This document shows, in pieces, positions 22,614-30,239 of a stretch of DNA of 39,196 bases (position 1 is the stretch's first letter; the number at the start of each line of letters is the position of its first letter). The stretch comes from a virus. The position numbers were made by a program, and so were the translations under genes. The notes beneath the pieces were generated by a model, which saw only the letters and a list, made by a program, of their open reading frames with translations, was not told where the DNA came from and made no database searches. The stretch is taken from IMG/VR virus record IMGVR_UViG_3300044756_000020, positions 1 to 39,196 of that record; one strand, written 5' to 3'.

Positions 22614-22915
22614 GCGCCGGTCTGGAGCTGATCGCCGAGCCGACGCCGAGTGAGGCGCCGATCGCCTGGCGCTGTAGCTGGATCAGGACCACCGGCTACC
22701 TGCCGTTCCACCCCATCCAACCGAAGCCAGAGACGATGGACTGCGCGACCAGGGAGGAGGCCGACAAGGCCAAGGCGCACCTGCGTGAGATGTGGCCCGG
22801 TATCGTCATCACCGTCACGCCGGTCTATCCGAAGGCGCGGAAGATGACGAAGAAGGCGCTGCGGCAGGCCCTCGATGCCGCTGGCTGGCCGCTACAGATG
22901 CGGGTGCCCAGGTGA
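22610..22915 (+). CDS. hypothetical protein
   Basis: A 101-aa protein starting at GTG 22610, overlapping the previous stop. It has a short aromatic N-terminal region (RCSWIRTTGYLPFHPIQPKP) and a basic helical C-terminus (KARKMTKKALRQALDAAGWP). No domain is recognised. It is coupled to the resolvase gene downstream by GTGA overlap, suggesting a role in the recombination/replication group. Confidence 0.65.
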   Translation: MSAGLELIAEPTPSEAPIAWRCSWIRTTGYLPFHPIQPKPETMDCATREEADKAKAHLREMWPGIVITVTPVYPKARKMTKKALRQALDAAGWPLQMRVPR

Positions 22916-23367
22916 GTTGGAGCGACACCCCACCCGATCGTGTGATCACGATGTCGCGGCCGCCGTCGACCAACGCGCTGTGGGAGACGGGTGTCGGCAA
23001 GGGGCGCGTTCGGACGGCGAAGTATAGCGAGTGGATACTGTCGGCCGGCTGGGATGTGCGCCGGCAGATGGCTGGTGTGGCGGCGATTGATTGCCGGTTC
23101 AACGTGGTCATCGAGGTGCCGATCAGCCGACGAGACACCGACAACTGGACCAAGCCGACACTGGATCTGCTCGAGCATGTCGGCGTCGTCAGCAATGACG
23201 GCAACGTCAATGAGGTGATCATCCGGCCCGTCGAGCGTGACGATGTGATGGTCGGCCTGTGGTGCCTGCCCGAGATGGGCGCGGTGCGGAAACAGGCGGC
23301 GGCGCGGCGTGTGAGCAAGCCGTGGAAGAAGCCGCGCGCCGGTCTCGGTTGGAAGATGCCCGCGTGA
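22912..23367 (+). CDS. RusA-like Holliday junction resolvase
   Basis: A 151-aa endonuclease. The N-terminal PPSTNALW block and the core RRDTDNWTKPTLDLLEHVGV followed by VSNDGNVNEV are the RusA signature, with D75, D77, K81, D85 and D96 as candidate metal and catalytic residues. It resolves branched DNA before packaging. It starts at GTG 22912, overlapping the previous stop. The C-terminus is basic (KPWKKPRAG). Length fits the family (about 120-150 aa). Confidence 0.88.
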   Translation: MSWSDTPPDRVITMSRPPSTNALWETGVGKGRVRTAKYSEWILSAGWDVRRQMAGVAAIDCRFNVVIEVPISRRDTDNWTKPTLDLLEHVGVVSNDGNVNEVIIRPVERDDVMVGLWCLPEMGAVRKQAAARRVSKPWKKPRAGLGWKMPA

Positions 23368-24179
23368 CGGCTCCTCGCCTCCGCGTTCTGAGCCTGGGCG
23401 CCGGCGTCCAGTCGACGACGCTCGCGTTGATGGCGGCGGCCGGCGAGATCGAGGCGCCCGACTGCGCGATATTCGCCGACACGCACTGGGAACCGGCCTC
23501 GGTCTATACGCACCTGGGCTGGCTGGAGCCGCTGTTGCCGTTCCCCGTCCACCATGTCAGCGCGGGGGACATACGAGCCAACATCGCGACCCGGCGGAAC
23601 ACGACCGGAGGCCGTTACGCGGCCATTCCGTTCTTCATGCTCAATCAGGACGGCACCAAAGGCATGGGCCGGCGGCAATGCACGTCGGAATACAAGATAG
23701 AACCGATCAATCGAAAGATACGTGAGTTACTCGGCAAGCAACCGCGCCAGCGCATTCCGGCCGATGCCGTCGACCTGTTGATCGGCATCAGTGCCGACGA
23801 AGCGCAGCGGGCAAAACCGTCTCGGACGGCGTGGACGCGCAAGACGTTCCCTCTGCTCGACCTCGGAATGCGCCGATCTGACTGCCTCGCGTGGTTGGCG
23901 AAACACCAACACCCGACGCCGCCAAAGTCGGCGTGCATCGGCTGTCCGTTCACCTCGGACCATCGATGGATGGACCGCAGGCGGAACCAGCCCGCCGAGT
24001 GGGCCGACGCGGTCGAAGCCGACCGGCAACTGCGGACGGGTCACGCGCGGGGAATGCGCGGTGTCGAGTTCATGCACAGCCAACGGGTGCCGCTCGATGA
24101 AGTCGACTTTTCGCGGATCGATCCCGATCGGCAACCGGATCTGTTCGGCAATGAGTGCGAGGGGATGTGTGGTGTTTGA
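23364..24179 (+). CDS. PAPS reductase-like PP-loop protein
   Basis: A 271-aa protein of the adenine nucleotide alpha-hydrolase superfamily. The PP-loop LSLGAGVQSTTLAL (residues 9-22) binds ATP. RRQCTSEYKIEPINRKIREL and the later SACIGCPF give Cys positions typical of phage PAPS-reductase-like enzymes, which may carry an Fe-S cluster or a thiolation site. The C-terminus ends in a further Cys pair (NECEGMCGV). Possible roles are sulfur assimilation, nucleotide thiolation or DNA modification; the substrate is unknown. It starts at GTG 23364 overlapping the resolvase stop. Confidence 0.8.
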   Translation: MTAPRLRVLSLGAGVQSTTLALMAAAGEIEAPDCAIFADTHWEPASVYTHLGWLEPLLPFPVHHVSAGDIRANIATRRNTTGGRYAAIPFFMLNQDGTKGMGRRQCTSEYKIEPINRKIRELLGKQPRQRIPADAVDLLIGISADEAQRAKPSRTAWTRKTFPLLDLGMRRSDCLAWLAKHQHPTPPKSACIGCPFTSDHRWMDRRRNQPAEWADAVEADRQLRTGHARGMRGVEFMHSQRVPLDEVDFSRIDPDRQPDLFGNECEGMCGV

Positions 24180-24181
24180 CC

Positions 24182-24424
24182 ATGGTTGACCGTTGGCGAC
24201 CGGCGCGGGCGATCGATGAGCCCCGGCCCTGCTTCGTCCGTCTGCGCCGTGATCGGCATGGCGGCTATGTGCCGGCCCGGATCTGGCAACGCATGGGCAT
24301 GCTGGCGGCCGAGATCGATGGCGAGGCCTGCGACGTCGAGCGTGTGTGGTGTTCCGGGGATCTCATTAGCGAGGCAGAGTGGCGCCAGCTCGTCGCCGAT
24401 CGCCTGCGGCCGAGGCCATTTTGA
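24182..24424 (+). CDS. hypothetical protein
   Basis: An 80-aa protein starting MVDRWRPARAIDEPRPCFVR, two bases after the previous stop. It is mixed alpha/beta, with the C-terminal stretch LISEAEWRQLVADRLRPRPF. No domain is recognised. The stop overlaps the TTG start of the next gene. Confidence 0.65.
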   Translation: MVDRWRPARAIDEPRPCFVRLRRDRHGGYVPARIWQRMGMLAAEIDGEACDVERVWCSGDLISEAEWRQLVADRLRPRPF

Positions 24425-24591
24425 GCCGCGCCGCCTGGGAGATGCTCGTCGGCATGCGCGGCGGCATCCCCGAAGCGTGTGACTTTTGCAAGCAGCCGTT
24501 CACGCCAACGCGTTACCCGGTGCCGGAAGAAGCAGGCGCGTGGGCCTGCTCGGAATGCGACGCGCGCTGGGAAAAGGAAGAGCGTGGATGA
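24421..24591 (+). CDS. small zinc-ribbon protein
   Basis: A 56-aa protein with two CxxC pairs, CDFC and CSEC, about 21 residues apart, giving a four-Cys zinc ribbon. It starts with TTG 24421 overlapping the upstream stop (TTGA). An internal ATG at 24442 would shorten it but keep both pairs. It may bind nucleic acid or a protein partner. It overlaps the next gene by ATGA. Confidence 0.65.
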   Translation: MSRAAWEMLVGMRGGIPEACDFCKQPFTPTRYPVPEEAGAWACSECDARWEKEERG

Positions 24592-24794
24592 CCATGATCG
24601 ATCGGATTTTAGACGTCATGCTTGCACGCGGCCTGAACGCTGATGAAGCCGATGTCATCGCAATCATTGAAGCACTCCGAGATCCAACCGAAATTATGTT
24701 CCGGGCGCGCCCCGTGAGTGTCGCCGATCGGAACGATTGGGAGCGGATATGGCGATGGCAGATAGACGCCATGCTGCGACCCAATGACCTCTAG
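24588..24794 (+). CDS. hypothetical protein, helical
   Basis: A 68-aa protein starting MTMIDRILDVMLARGLNADE. It is acidic and helical, with a Trp-rich end (NDWERIWRWQIDAMLRPN). The start ATG 24588 overlaps the zinc-ribbon stop. No domain is recognised. Confidence 0.65.
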   Translation: MTMIDRILDVMLARGLNADEADVIAIIEALRDPTEIMFRARPVSVADRNDWERIWRWQIDAMLRPNDL

Positions 24795-24841
24795 AAGCGC
24801 GGCGACATGGCGACAAAAACACAAGAAGACAGGCACGACAA

Positions 24842-25582
24842 ATGGCTGACACAAACACGCCTTCCATAGATCTGACGTCGGCGCTGGACCCCGGCGCGCT
24901 GTCGACATGGATCGAATACCAGCTCGCCGATCATGTCGCGGCGATTGATGCGCTGCTCGTGCGTTACGATACATTTTTGCAAGTGACGGTGGGTGGTATC
25001 GCCGACGACTTTATTTGTGGGCACGCATCGGATTTGGCCAAGGCCATAAAGGGAGCGGAGGCCGCGACCGATAAGAAGCGAGTGGAGATCAAGGCGCCAG
25101 TGTTACACGCCGCGCGCCTGATCGACGGCGCCGGTAAGACGCTGCTGGACCCGGCGCGCGGCGCCGTCGCCGTCATCGAGAAGCGCATCACCGACTACCT
25201 GAAAGTGAAGGAAGCGGCGGCACGGGCGGCGGCGGAAGCGGAAGCGGAGCGGCTGGCGCTCGAGGCCGAGGCGGCGATCGCGGCGGCCAATGAGAGCAAC
25301 ACCGAAGAGGCGATCGGCGAGGCTGTCGCGGTGATGGACGCGGCGACGAAGGCCGAGGCGCACGCGTCGGCCCCGGGGCTCGAGTTGACGCGCACGCGTG
25401 GTCTGGGCGGCTCGATCACCGGCCTGCGGGATAACTGGACATACGAAATAGTCGCGCTGCACGCGGTGCCCCAGCACATGCTGAGGGTCAACGACGCGGC
25501 GGTGAAGCTGGCGATTAAACAAGGAGCAAGGGAGATACCAGGGTTACGTATATGGAACGATGCGAAGGCGTATGCGCGGTAA
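24842..25582 (+). CDS. phage protein with central coiled coil
   Basis: A 246-aa protein. Residues about 110-180 form a long Ala/Glu-rich coiled coil (AAAEAEAERLALEAEAAIAA). The C-terminal block LRDNWTYEIVALHAVPQHML followed by RVNDAAVKLAIKQGAREIPG and LRIWNDAKA is a conserved ending seen in phage proteins encoded beside recombination and single-strand DNA-binding genes. Its function is unknown. Here it leads the replication genes. A 47-base gap precedes it. Confidence 0.7.
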   Translation: MADTNTPSIDLTSALDPGALSTWIEYQLADHVAAIDALLVRYDTFLQVTVGGIADDFICGHASDLAKAIKGAEAATDKKRVEIKAPVLHAARLIDGAGKTLLDPARGAVAVIEKRITDYLKVKEAAARAAAEAEAERLALEAEAAIAAANESNTEEAIGEAVAVMDAATKAEAHASAPGLELTRTRGLGGSITGLRDNWTYEIVALHAVPQHMLRVNDAAVKLAIKQGAREIPGLRIWNDAKAYAR

Positions 25583-25613
25583 CCGTTAACTGTAACGAAT
25601 GAGGAATGAGAGA

Positions 25614-26276
25614 ATGGCTATACTCGCGACACCAGCGGCCGGAACCGGCTCGGGCGATTTCACCCCAATCATGGCGTATAAGGCAAATCAAGGAAGGTTA
25701 TACCTTCGTAACAGAACGCAGGACGCCAGTGGCAACTGGCAGGCCGAGGAGGTGGAGGTGACCCAGGACCGCCCATCGTTCGCGGTGGACTTCGGAAGGA
25801 TTGAGGTCGGGTGGTGCCATTTCGTGGCTGGTGCGGCGCCGCTGTGGGTGATGGTCCCGCTCGGTCACCCCATGCCACCGATGCCGGCCAGCCCAGGCAA
25901 TGACGACAGAGGCAAGGCACTCAATTTTCGGCAAGGATTTAGGGTGCCGGTGGCGGGCAATGCCATTGGCGGGGTGCGTGAACTGGCGGGGAACAGTGCC
26001 GCGATGATCAACGGCATTAACGCGCTGCACACGCTGTATGAAGCTGCGCCGCAGGCTTACCAGGGCAAGATCCCGGTGGTGCAGATGACCGACGCGCTAC
26101 CAATCAAGACGGGGCCGTCCACCAACTTCCAGCCGGTGTTTTCGATTATCTCGTGGGTCGATCGGCCGGAGATCCTCGGGCCGCGCACGGTGCCAGCACC
26201 CGGCTCGGCGCCAGTCCAGCAGGCGCCGCCGGCGGGCAAGGTGGCGGCTCCCGCGTCATCGGGCATGCCTTTCTAG
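25614..26276 (+). CDS. hypothetical protein, possible ssDNA-binding
   Basis: A 220-aa protein. ATG 25614 is preferred over 25599 because GAGG lies nine bases upstream. The first 180 residues are beta-rich with a central aromatic stretch (DFGRIEVGWCHFVAGAAPLW), and the end is a Pro/Ala-rich linker finishing SSGMPF. The order of globular domain, disordered linker and a terminal -PF tip is like single-strand DNA-binding proteins, but the tip lacks the usual acidic residues. Its place between recombination and replication genes fits. The assignment is inference. Confidence 0.6.
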   Translation: MAILATPAAGTGSGDFTPIMAYKANQGRLYLRNRTQDASGNWQAEEVEVTQDRPSFAVDFGRIEVGWCHFVAGAAPLWVMVPLGHPMPPMPASPGNDDRGKALNFRQGFRVPVAGNAIGGVRELAGNSAAMINGINALHTLYEAAPQAYQGKIPVVQMTDALPIKTGPSTNFQPVFSIISWVDRPEILGPRTVPAPGSAPVQQAPPAGKVAAPASSGMPF

Positions 26277-26280
26277 TAAC

Positions 26281-26880
26281 GTGCCCCGCGTCACACTTCA
26301 CCTGCTGCCCGTGGGATCGACGGATATCCCACGGGCCGACGCGGAAATAGCGCGCACCATCGCGACGCTGAAGACCGCCCAGTTTGAGCAAGACCCGCTC
26401 TTCGATGTCGGCGACTCCTTTAAGTATTCGCTGATGGGGTCAGCCGTAAAACGAGAGGGAAAAATCCTCGAGGCGGCGGTCATGGACGCGATCGCGCAAC
26501 ACGGTCACCTGCGGCTGATTGACGTAAATCGTCACCTGAAACGCGTGCCGGATGTTCAATTCGAGCTGCTCGAGCGCGGCTGGATGGTCGCGCTGGAGAT
26601 AAAGCGCGGGTCTTTTCACGACGCGAAATCCCTGCGTGGGTTCCGACGCGATCTGGAAGATATCCCCATCATTTTACAGCAGGCGTCATTGTCGCTTTTC
26701 CCGCCCGAGTGCGTGCATTTTCATATCGTGTTCGTCGGCGGCGTCCCGCGACTGAAGGAGGGGATGACGCCGGAGGGGCTGGCGAACCTGTATGGGTTAC
26801 GGACCCGCTCGCACATCATGGCGGCACGGCAACGGTATTCCTCGGCGATCAAAATGGTGCTGCGTGAGAGGGGGTTGTGA
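26281..26880 (+). CDS. predicted PD-(D/E)XK nuclease
   Basis: A 199-aa protein starting at GTG 26281. GKILEAAVMDAI (Glu64), RVPDVQF (Asp91) and VALEIKRG (Glu106, Lys108) lie in the order and spacing of the PD-(D/E)XK nuclease core: a helix with Glu, then Asp at the end of a strand, then ExK on the next strand. The C-terminal part has a helical QRYSSAIKMVLRERG end. It could be a recombination exonuclease, a resolvase-type enzyme or a restriction-like nuclease. It is followed by TGATG coupling to the methyltransferase gene, which raises the idea of a modification-linked pair. Prediction by motif only. Confidence 0.55.
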   Translation: MPRVTLHLLPVGSTDIPRADAEIARTIATLKTAQFEQDPLFDVGDSFKYSLMGSAVKREGKILEAAVMDAIAQHGHLRLIDVNRHLKRVPDVQFELLERGWMVALEIKRGSFHDAKSLRGFRRDLEDIPIILQQASLSLFPPECVHFHIVFVGGVPRLKEGMTPEGLANLYGLRTRSHIMAARQRYSSAIKMVLRERGL

Positions 26881-27845
26881 TGGAGCTTGTCCGCTACGAC
26901 GCGATGTGCCGCGCCATCGCCGAATGCCACGCTGTCGATGAGGTCAAGGACATCCGCGATAAGGCGAGGGCGCTGGAACACTACGCGCGGCAGGCCAAGG
27001 ACAAGGAAGCCGTCAGGCAGTGCGGCGCCGTTCGCCTTCGCGCGGAAGTCAAAGCGGGCGAGCTGCTGGCGAAAATGGAAAAGGCGAAGGGCGCGAAAGG
27101 CAACCCAGGCGGTCAGGGCGCGATCGTTGTGCGGTCTCATGACGATACCACACAAACCCTCTCCAGTATCGGTGTTTCAAAGAAGCAGTCATCCGACTGG
27201 CAACAACTCGCTGCCCTGCCAACGCCGGAAATCGAAGCCGCGTTGAACAAGTCGGTTATCCCCACGACCAACGCCTTATTGAAAAAGCCACGCCGGGCGA
27301 AGCGAGAGCGGGCGTTCGCCGAAACAACGAAGCAGACGAAACTCTATGGCGTGATCTACGCCGACCCGCCCTGGCGGTTTGAACCATACTCGCGCGAAAC
27401 CGGCCTCGATCGCGCCGCCGATAGTCATTACGAAACGATGAGCCTGGATGACATCGTGACCATGGCCGTGCCCGCGGCGCCCGACTGTGTGCTGTTCTTG
27501 TGGGCGACCGTGCCAATGCTGCCTGAAGCTTTGGCGGTCATGCGGGCCTGGGGCTTCACCTACAAGAGCCATTGCGCCTGGGTGAAGGATCGGATGGGCA
27601 CCGGCCACTGGTTCCGCAACAAGCATGAGTTACTGCTTGTTGGCACGCGCGGCGTCGGGGTGCCGGCACCGGCGCCGGGTGAGCAGTATGTTTCCGTCAT
27701 CGAGGCCGCGCTCGGCCGGCACAGCGAGAAGCCGGCCTGTTTCGCCGAGATGATCGAGGAGATGTTCCCCCACGTCCCAGCGATAGAGCTGTTCGCGCGC
27801 GGCCAGCGCCTGGGCTGGGACGTTTGGGGCAACGAGGCCGGCTGA
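26880..27845 (+). CDS. MT-A70 family adenine methyltransferase with N-terminal regulator-like domain
   Basis: A 321-aa protein. Residues 1-140 are a helical domain (CRAIAECHAVDEVKDIRDKA) found in front of phage methyltransferases and ParB-like proteins. Residues 150-315 are an MT-A70 domain with the catalytic DPPW at 162-165, SHYETMSLDDI and LFLWATVPMLPEAL. It transfers methyl from SAM to N6 of adenine in DNA (or RNA). ATG 26880 is preferred over GTG 26877 because AGAGGGGG is better spaced. The target sequence is unknown; modification would protect phage DNA or alter GcrA/CcrM-type control. Confidence 0.85.
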   Translation: MELVRYDAMCRAIAECHAVDEVKDIRDKARALEHYARQAKDKEAVRQCGAVRLRAEVKAGELLAKMEKAKGAKGNPGGQGAIVVRSHDDTTQTLSSIGVSKKQSSDWQQLAALPTPEIEAALNKSVIPTTNALLKKPRRAKRERAFAETTKQTKLYGVIYADPPWRFEPYSRETGLDRAADSHYETMSLDDIVTMAVPAAPDCVLFLWATVPMLPEALAVMRAWGFTYKSHCAWVKDRMGTGHWFRNKHELLLVGTRGVGVPAPAPGEQYVSVIEAALGRHSEKPACFAEMIEEMFPHVPAIELFARGQRLGWDVWGNEAG

Positions 27846-30025
27846 TGTCAGCGCACGGCGAGGCGGCGAGGGAGACGCCACAGCTATCGGCGGCGCTTTG
27901 GTATGCCTCGCTCGGCTGGTCGGTCGTGCCCACGCACCGGATCGTCAACGGGGCCTGCTCGTGTCCCGCCGGCGCCGCCTGCACCAGCAAGGGGAAGCAT
28001 CCGGCGGTCGCCTGGACACCCTACCAGAGCGTGGCCGCGACGATCGAGCAGATCCGGGCATGGTTCGGTCCCGGCGGTCTGTTCGCCGGCCATGGCGTCG
28101 GCATCGTCACCGGCGCCGTCAGCGGCTTTGTCGTGGTGGATGTCGATGAGGGACCGGGCAAGGCTGGCGGCGAGACGCTGAACGATTTGCAGTTCCTGAA
28201 CGGAGACATGCCGCACACCGTGGTCGCCCGCACCGGAGGCGGCGGCAAGCATATCTTTCTGCTGCATCCTGGCGGCGTCTGGGTCACCACCGGGCGTAAC
28301 GTCCTCGGCCCCGGCGTTGATGTCAGGGGTGACGGCGGCTTCATCGTGGCGGCTCCATCGTTGCACGAGAGCGGACGCTATTACCTGTGGGACGCCGCCT
28401 GCCACCCGCGTGACACGCCGATCGCGGCTGCTCCGGCCTGGGTCGTGGAGATGGCCGAGGGGTCGGCGCCCGATCCGGCGACGGGACAGCGGGCGCCATC
28501 GACCGGGACAACCGGGACCGGGGAGATCGTCCGCGACAGTTGGGGCCGCGTCATCGATGGCCGCGAGCGGTTCATGGTCGGCATCGTGTGCGGCGTCATC
28601 GCCTCGCTGGCGCGTGAAGCGGACGCGCTGCCGACCGTGGAGGCGGTCGTGGCGGAAGCATGGCCGACGTATGAGCGTGGCGCCAGGGCCAGGGGCGCCT
28701 CACTGGAGGCCGATGGGCGTGGCGAGACGCTCATGCGTCAGCGCGCCGGTCACTTTCTGAGGCGCGCGGAGAAGGGCAAGTGGAAGCTGGACAAGCGGGA
28801 GGCGCCCCCTTTCGGGGAAGACAAGGGTGACGCGTTGATGAGGGCCACGCCAGTGGAGGAGCTTGATTTCTCGATCATCCAGCCCCGGCGTTGGGTCTAT
28901 GGCCGAGAGCTAATTCGCGGTTACGTCAGCGTGCTGGCCTCGGTCGGCGGCGTGGGCAAGACCGCGTATGCGCTCCTGGCGGCGATTTGCATGGCGCTCG
29001 GCCTGCCTCTGCTGGGTGTCACCGTCCACGGCCGCACACGGGTGTGGGTCATAAACCTCGAGGATCCGCTGGAGGAGATGCGCCGGCGGATGGCCGCCGC
29101 GATGCGACATCACAAGATCGAGGTGGCCAATCTGGCTGGCTGGCTGTTTCTCGACAGCGGGCGTGATCAACCCCTGGTTGTAACCATCCGGGGACAGGAC
29201 GGGGCGCTTTGGATGGCGCCGGTCGTGCCGGCGTTCGTCGCGGAGATAAAGCGGCGCGGCATTGGCGCCGTGTTGGTTGATCCGTTGGTGCATAGCCACA
29301 CGGCGAACGAGAACGACAACACCGAGATGGCTTTCGTGATGGGATTGTGGGCGAGGGTGGCGCATGAGGGCGACTGCGCGGTCTGGCTCGCCCACCATTT
29401 CAGGAAGGGTGGGCAGGGTGGCGACGCGGACGCCGTGCGGGGCGCCGGCGCCATTCAGGGCGCGGTCAGGGCCATGCACACGCTCTCGGCGATGACGGAG
29501 GAGGAGGCCGAGAGGGTCGGCGTCAAAGCCGAGGATCGCCTGGGCTACATCAGGCACGACTCGGTCAAGCAGAACATGGCGAAGGCGCCGGCGAAGGCGG
29601 ACTGGTATCGGCTGGTTTCCGTCCCGTTGGGCAATGGGAACCTGGCATATCCAGACGGTGACGAGGTGCAGACGGTCGAGAGATGGAGCCCGCCAAGCCC
29701 GTGGACGGGCCTGACGTGGGACGCGGTCGAGCAGATCCTCGCGCGCATCGTGCGCGGAACGGTGCTGGGGGAGCCGTGTGCGCTGGCGAAGCAGGCCGGT
29801 GACCGGTGGGCCGGGCACGCGGTGATGGCGTTCCACAAGACGGCGACGGTGGGGCAGGCGGCCGACATCCTGAAGCGGTGGGTGGCCAACGGGGTGCTGG
29901 TGCCGGGGGAATGGAAGGCGCCGAAGACGCGGAAGACGACCGGGTGCGTTACGGTAGACCAAGGAAAGTTCCAGGAAATGAGACGGCGCGCGACGACCCC
30001 GGAAACGGAGTCGGAGGTGTTATGA
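27845..30025 (+). CDS. prim-pol / AAA helicase replicase
   Basis: A 726-aa two-domain replication protein. Residues about 12-200 are a bifunctional primase-polymerase domain: DVD at 99-101, GGGGKHIFLL at 131-140 and GVDVRGDGGFIVAAPS at 157-172 are the conserved catalytic blocks. Residues about 340-560 are a RecA/RepA-type helicase ATPase with Walker A ASVGGVGKT (365-373), Walker B VLVDP (476-480) and WLAHHF near 520. The C-terminal part may be a winged helix (GQAADILKRWVANGVLVP). It should prime and unwind phage DNA. The start ATG 27845 overlaps the methyltransferase stop (TGATG). It is followed by a structured intergenic region. Confidence 0.87.
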   Translation: MSAHGEAARETPQLSAALWYASLGWSVVPTHRIVNGACSCPAGAACTSKGKHPAVAWTPYQSVAATIEQIRAWFGPGGLFAGHGVGIVTGAVSGFVVVDVDEGPGKAGGETLNDLQFLNGDMPHTVVARTGGGGKHIFLLHPGGVWVTTGRNVLGPGVDVRGDGGFIVAAPSLHESGRYYLWDAACHPRDTPIAAAPAWVVEMAEGSAPDPATGQRAPSTGTTGTGEIVRDSWGRVIDGRERFMVGIVCGVIASLAREADALPTVEAVVAEAWPTYERGARARGASLEADGRGETLMRQRAGHFLRRAEKGKWKLDKREAPPFGEDKGDALMRATPVEELDFSIIQPRRWVYGRELIRGYVSVLASVGGVGKTAYALLAAICMALGLPLLGVTVHGRTRVWVINLEDPLEEMRRRMAAAMRHHKIEVANLAGWLFLDSGRDQPLVVTIRGQDGALWMAPVVPAFVAEIKRRGIGAVLVDPLVHSHTANENDNTEMAFVMGLWARVAHEGDCAVWLAHHFRKGGQGGDADAVRGAGAIQGAVRAMHTLSAMTEEEAERVGVKAEDRLGYIRHDSVKQNMAKAPAKADWYRLVSVPLGNGNLAYPDGDEVQTVERWSPPSPWTGLTWDAVEQILARIVRGTVLGEPCALAKQAGDRWAGHAVMAFHKTATVGQAADILKRWVANGVLVPGEWKAPKTRKTTGCVTVDQGKFQEMRRRATTPETESEVL

Positions 30026-30201
30026 GAAGTACGCAAGAAGCCCGCAAAGGGGTGCGGCGTACTTCTCAGGTGCCTATAGACAAAAAAGAACCCCGCACGC
30101 GCGTACTTCTCTCCGCTGGGGGCGGAGAGAGAAGTCCGCACGTCTGTGTGCGGTGGTCTTTTTTGCCTCCAGGCACCTGGGCCGATGTCCGCATGAGTTA
30201 A
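30022..30201 (+). CDS. 59-aa open frame across the hairpin array (doubtful)
   Basis: It begins by ATGA overlap with the replicase stop and ends at TAA 30199-30201. The protein is basic (RSTQEARKGVRRTSQ) with no domain. The DNA beneath it is dominated by inverted repeats and a terminator, so it may be a leader-type peptide or simply an open frame without function. The overlap is its only positive sign. Confidence 0.3.
   Translation: MRSTQEARKGVRRTSQVPIDKKEPRTRVLLSAGGGERSPHVCVRWSFLPPGTWADVRMS
30023..30068 (+). repeat. 12-bp inverted repeat after the replicase gene
   Basis: TGAGAAGTACGC (30023-30034) and GCGTACTTCTCA (30057-30068) are perfect inverted copies with a 22-base loop. A further copy of the right arm, GCGTACTTCTC, lies at 30101-30111 and can compete for the same left arm. 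Confidence 0.75.
30067..30179 (+). ncRNA. nested alternative hairpins after the replicase gene
   Basis: Outer stem CAGGTGCCT (30067-30075) with AGGCACCTG (30171-30179). Middle stem 30082-30098 with 30148-30164: AAAAAAGA pairs with TCTTTTTT and CCGCAC with GTGCGG, with two mismatches. Inner hairpin ACTTCTCTCCGC (30105-30116) with 30122-30135, with a two-base bulge. CCGCAC occurs twice (30093, 30136), and both can pair with GTGCGG at 30148, so a terminator and an antiterminator-like fold exclude each other. It may be an attenuator, a regulatory RNA or a replication initiation site. Confidence 0.6.
30136..30164 (+). terminator. rho-independent terminator within the hairpin array
   Basis: CCGCAC-GTCTGT-GTGCGG (30136-30153) followed by TGGTCTTTTTT. 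The alternative pairing of GTGCGG with the upstream CCGCAC at 30093 would destroy it. An A-run at 30082-30087 makes the element partly bidirectional. Confidence 0.7.
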
Positions 30202-30239
30202 TATTTTGAGACACACACGAAGCAGCAGCCGAGGCAGCC

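Noticed and set aside
24807-24869. A 20-codon frame before the gene at 24842 as a leader peptide
   Set aside because: No ribosome binding site, no terminator or regulatory fold, and it runs into the next gene in another frame.
28910-29962. A 350-codon antisense open frame within the replicase gene
   Set aside because: Shadow frame. The opposite strand has the prim-pol and Walker motifs.
30022-30179. A CRISPR array after the replicase gene
   Set aside because: The repeated GCGTACTTCTC units are short, inverted and irregularly spaced. They form nested stems and have no spacer pattern.
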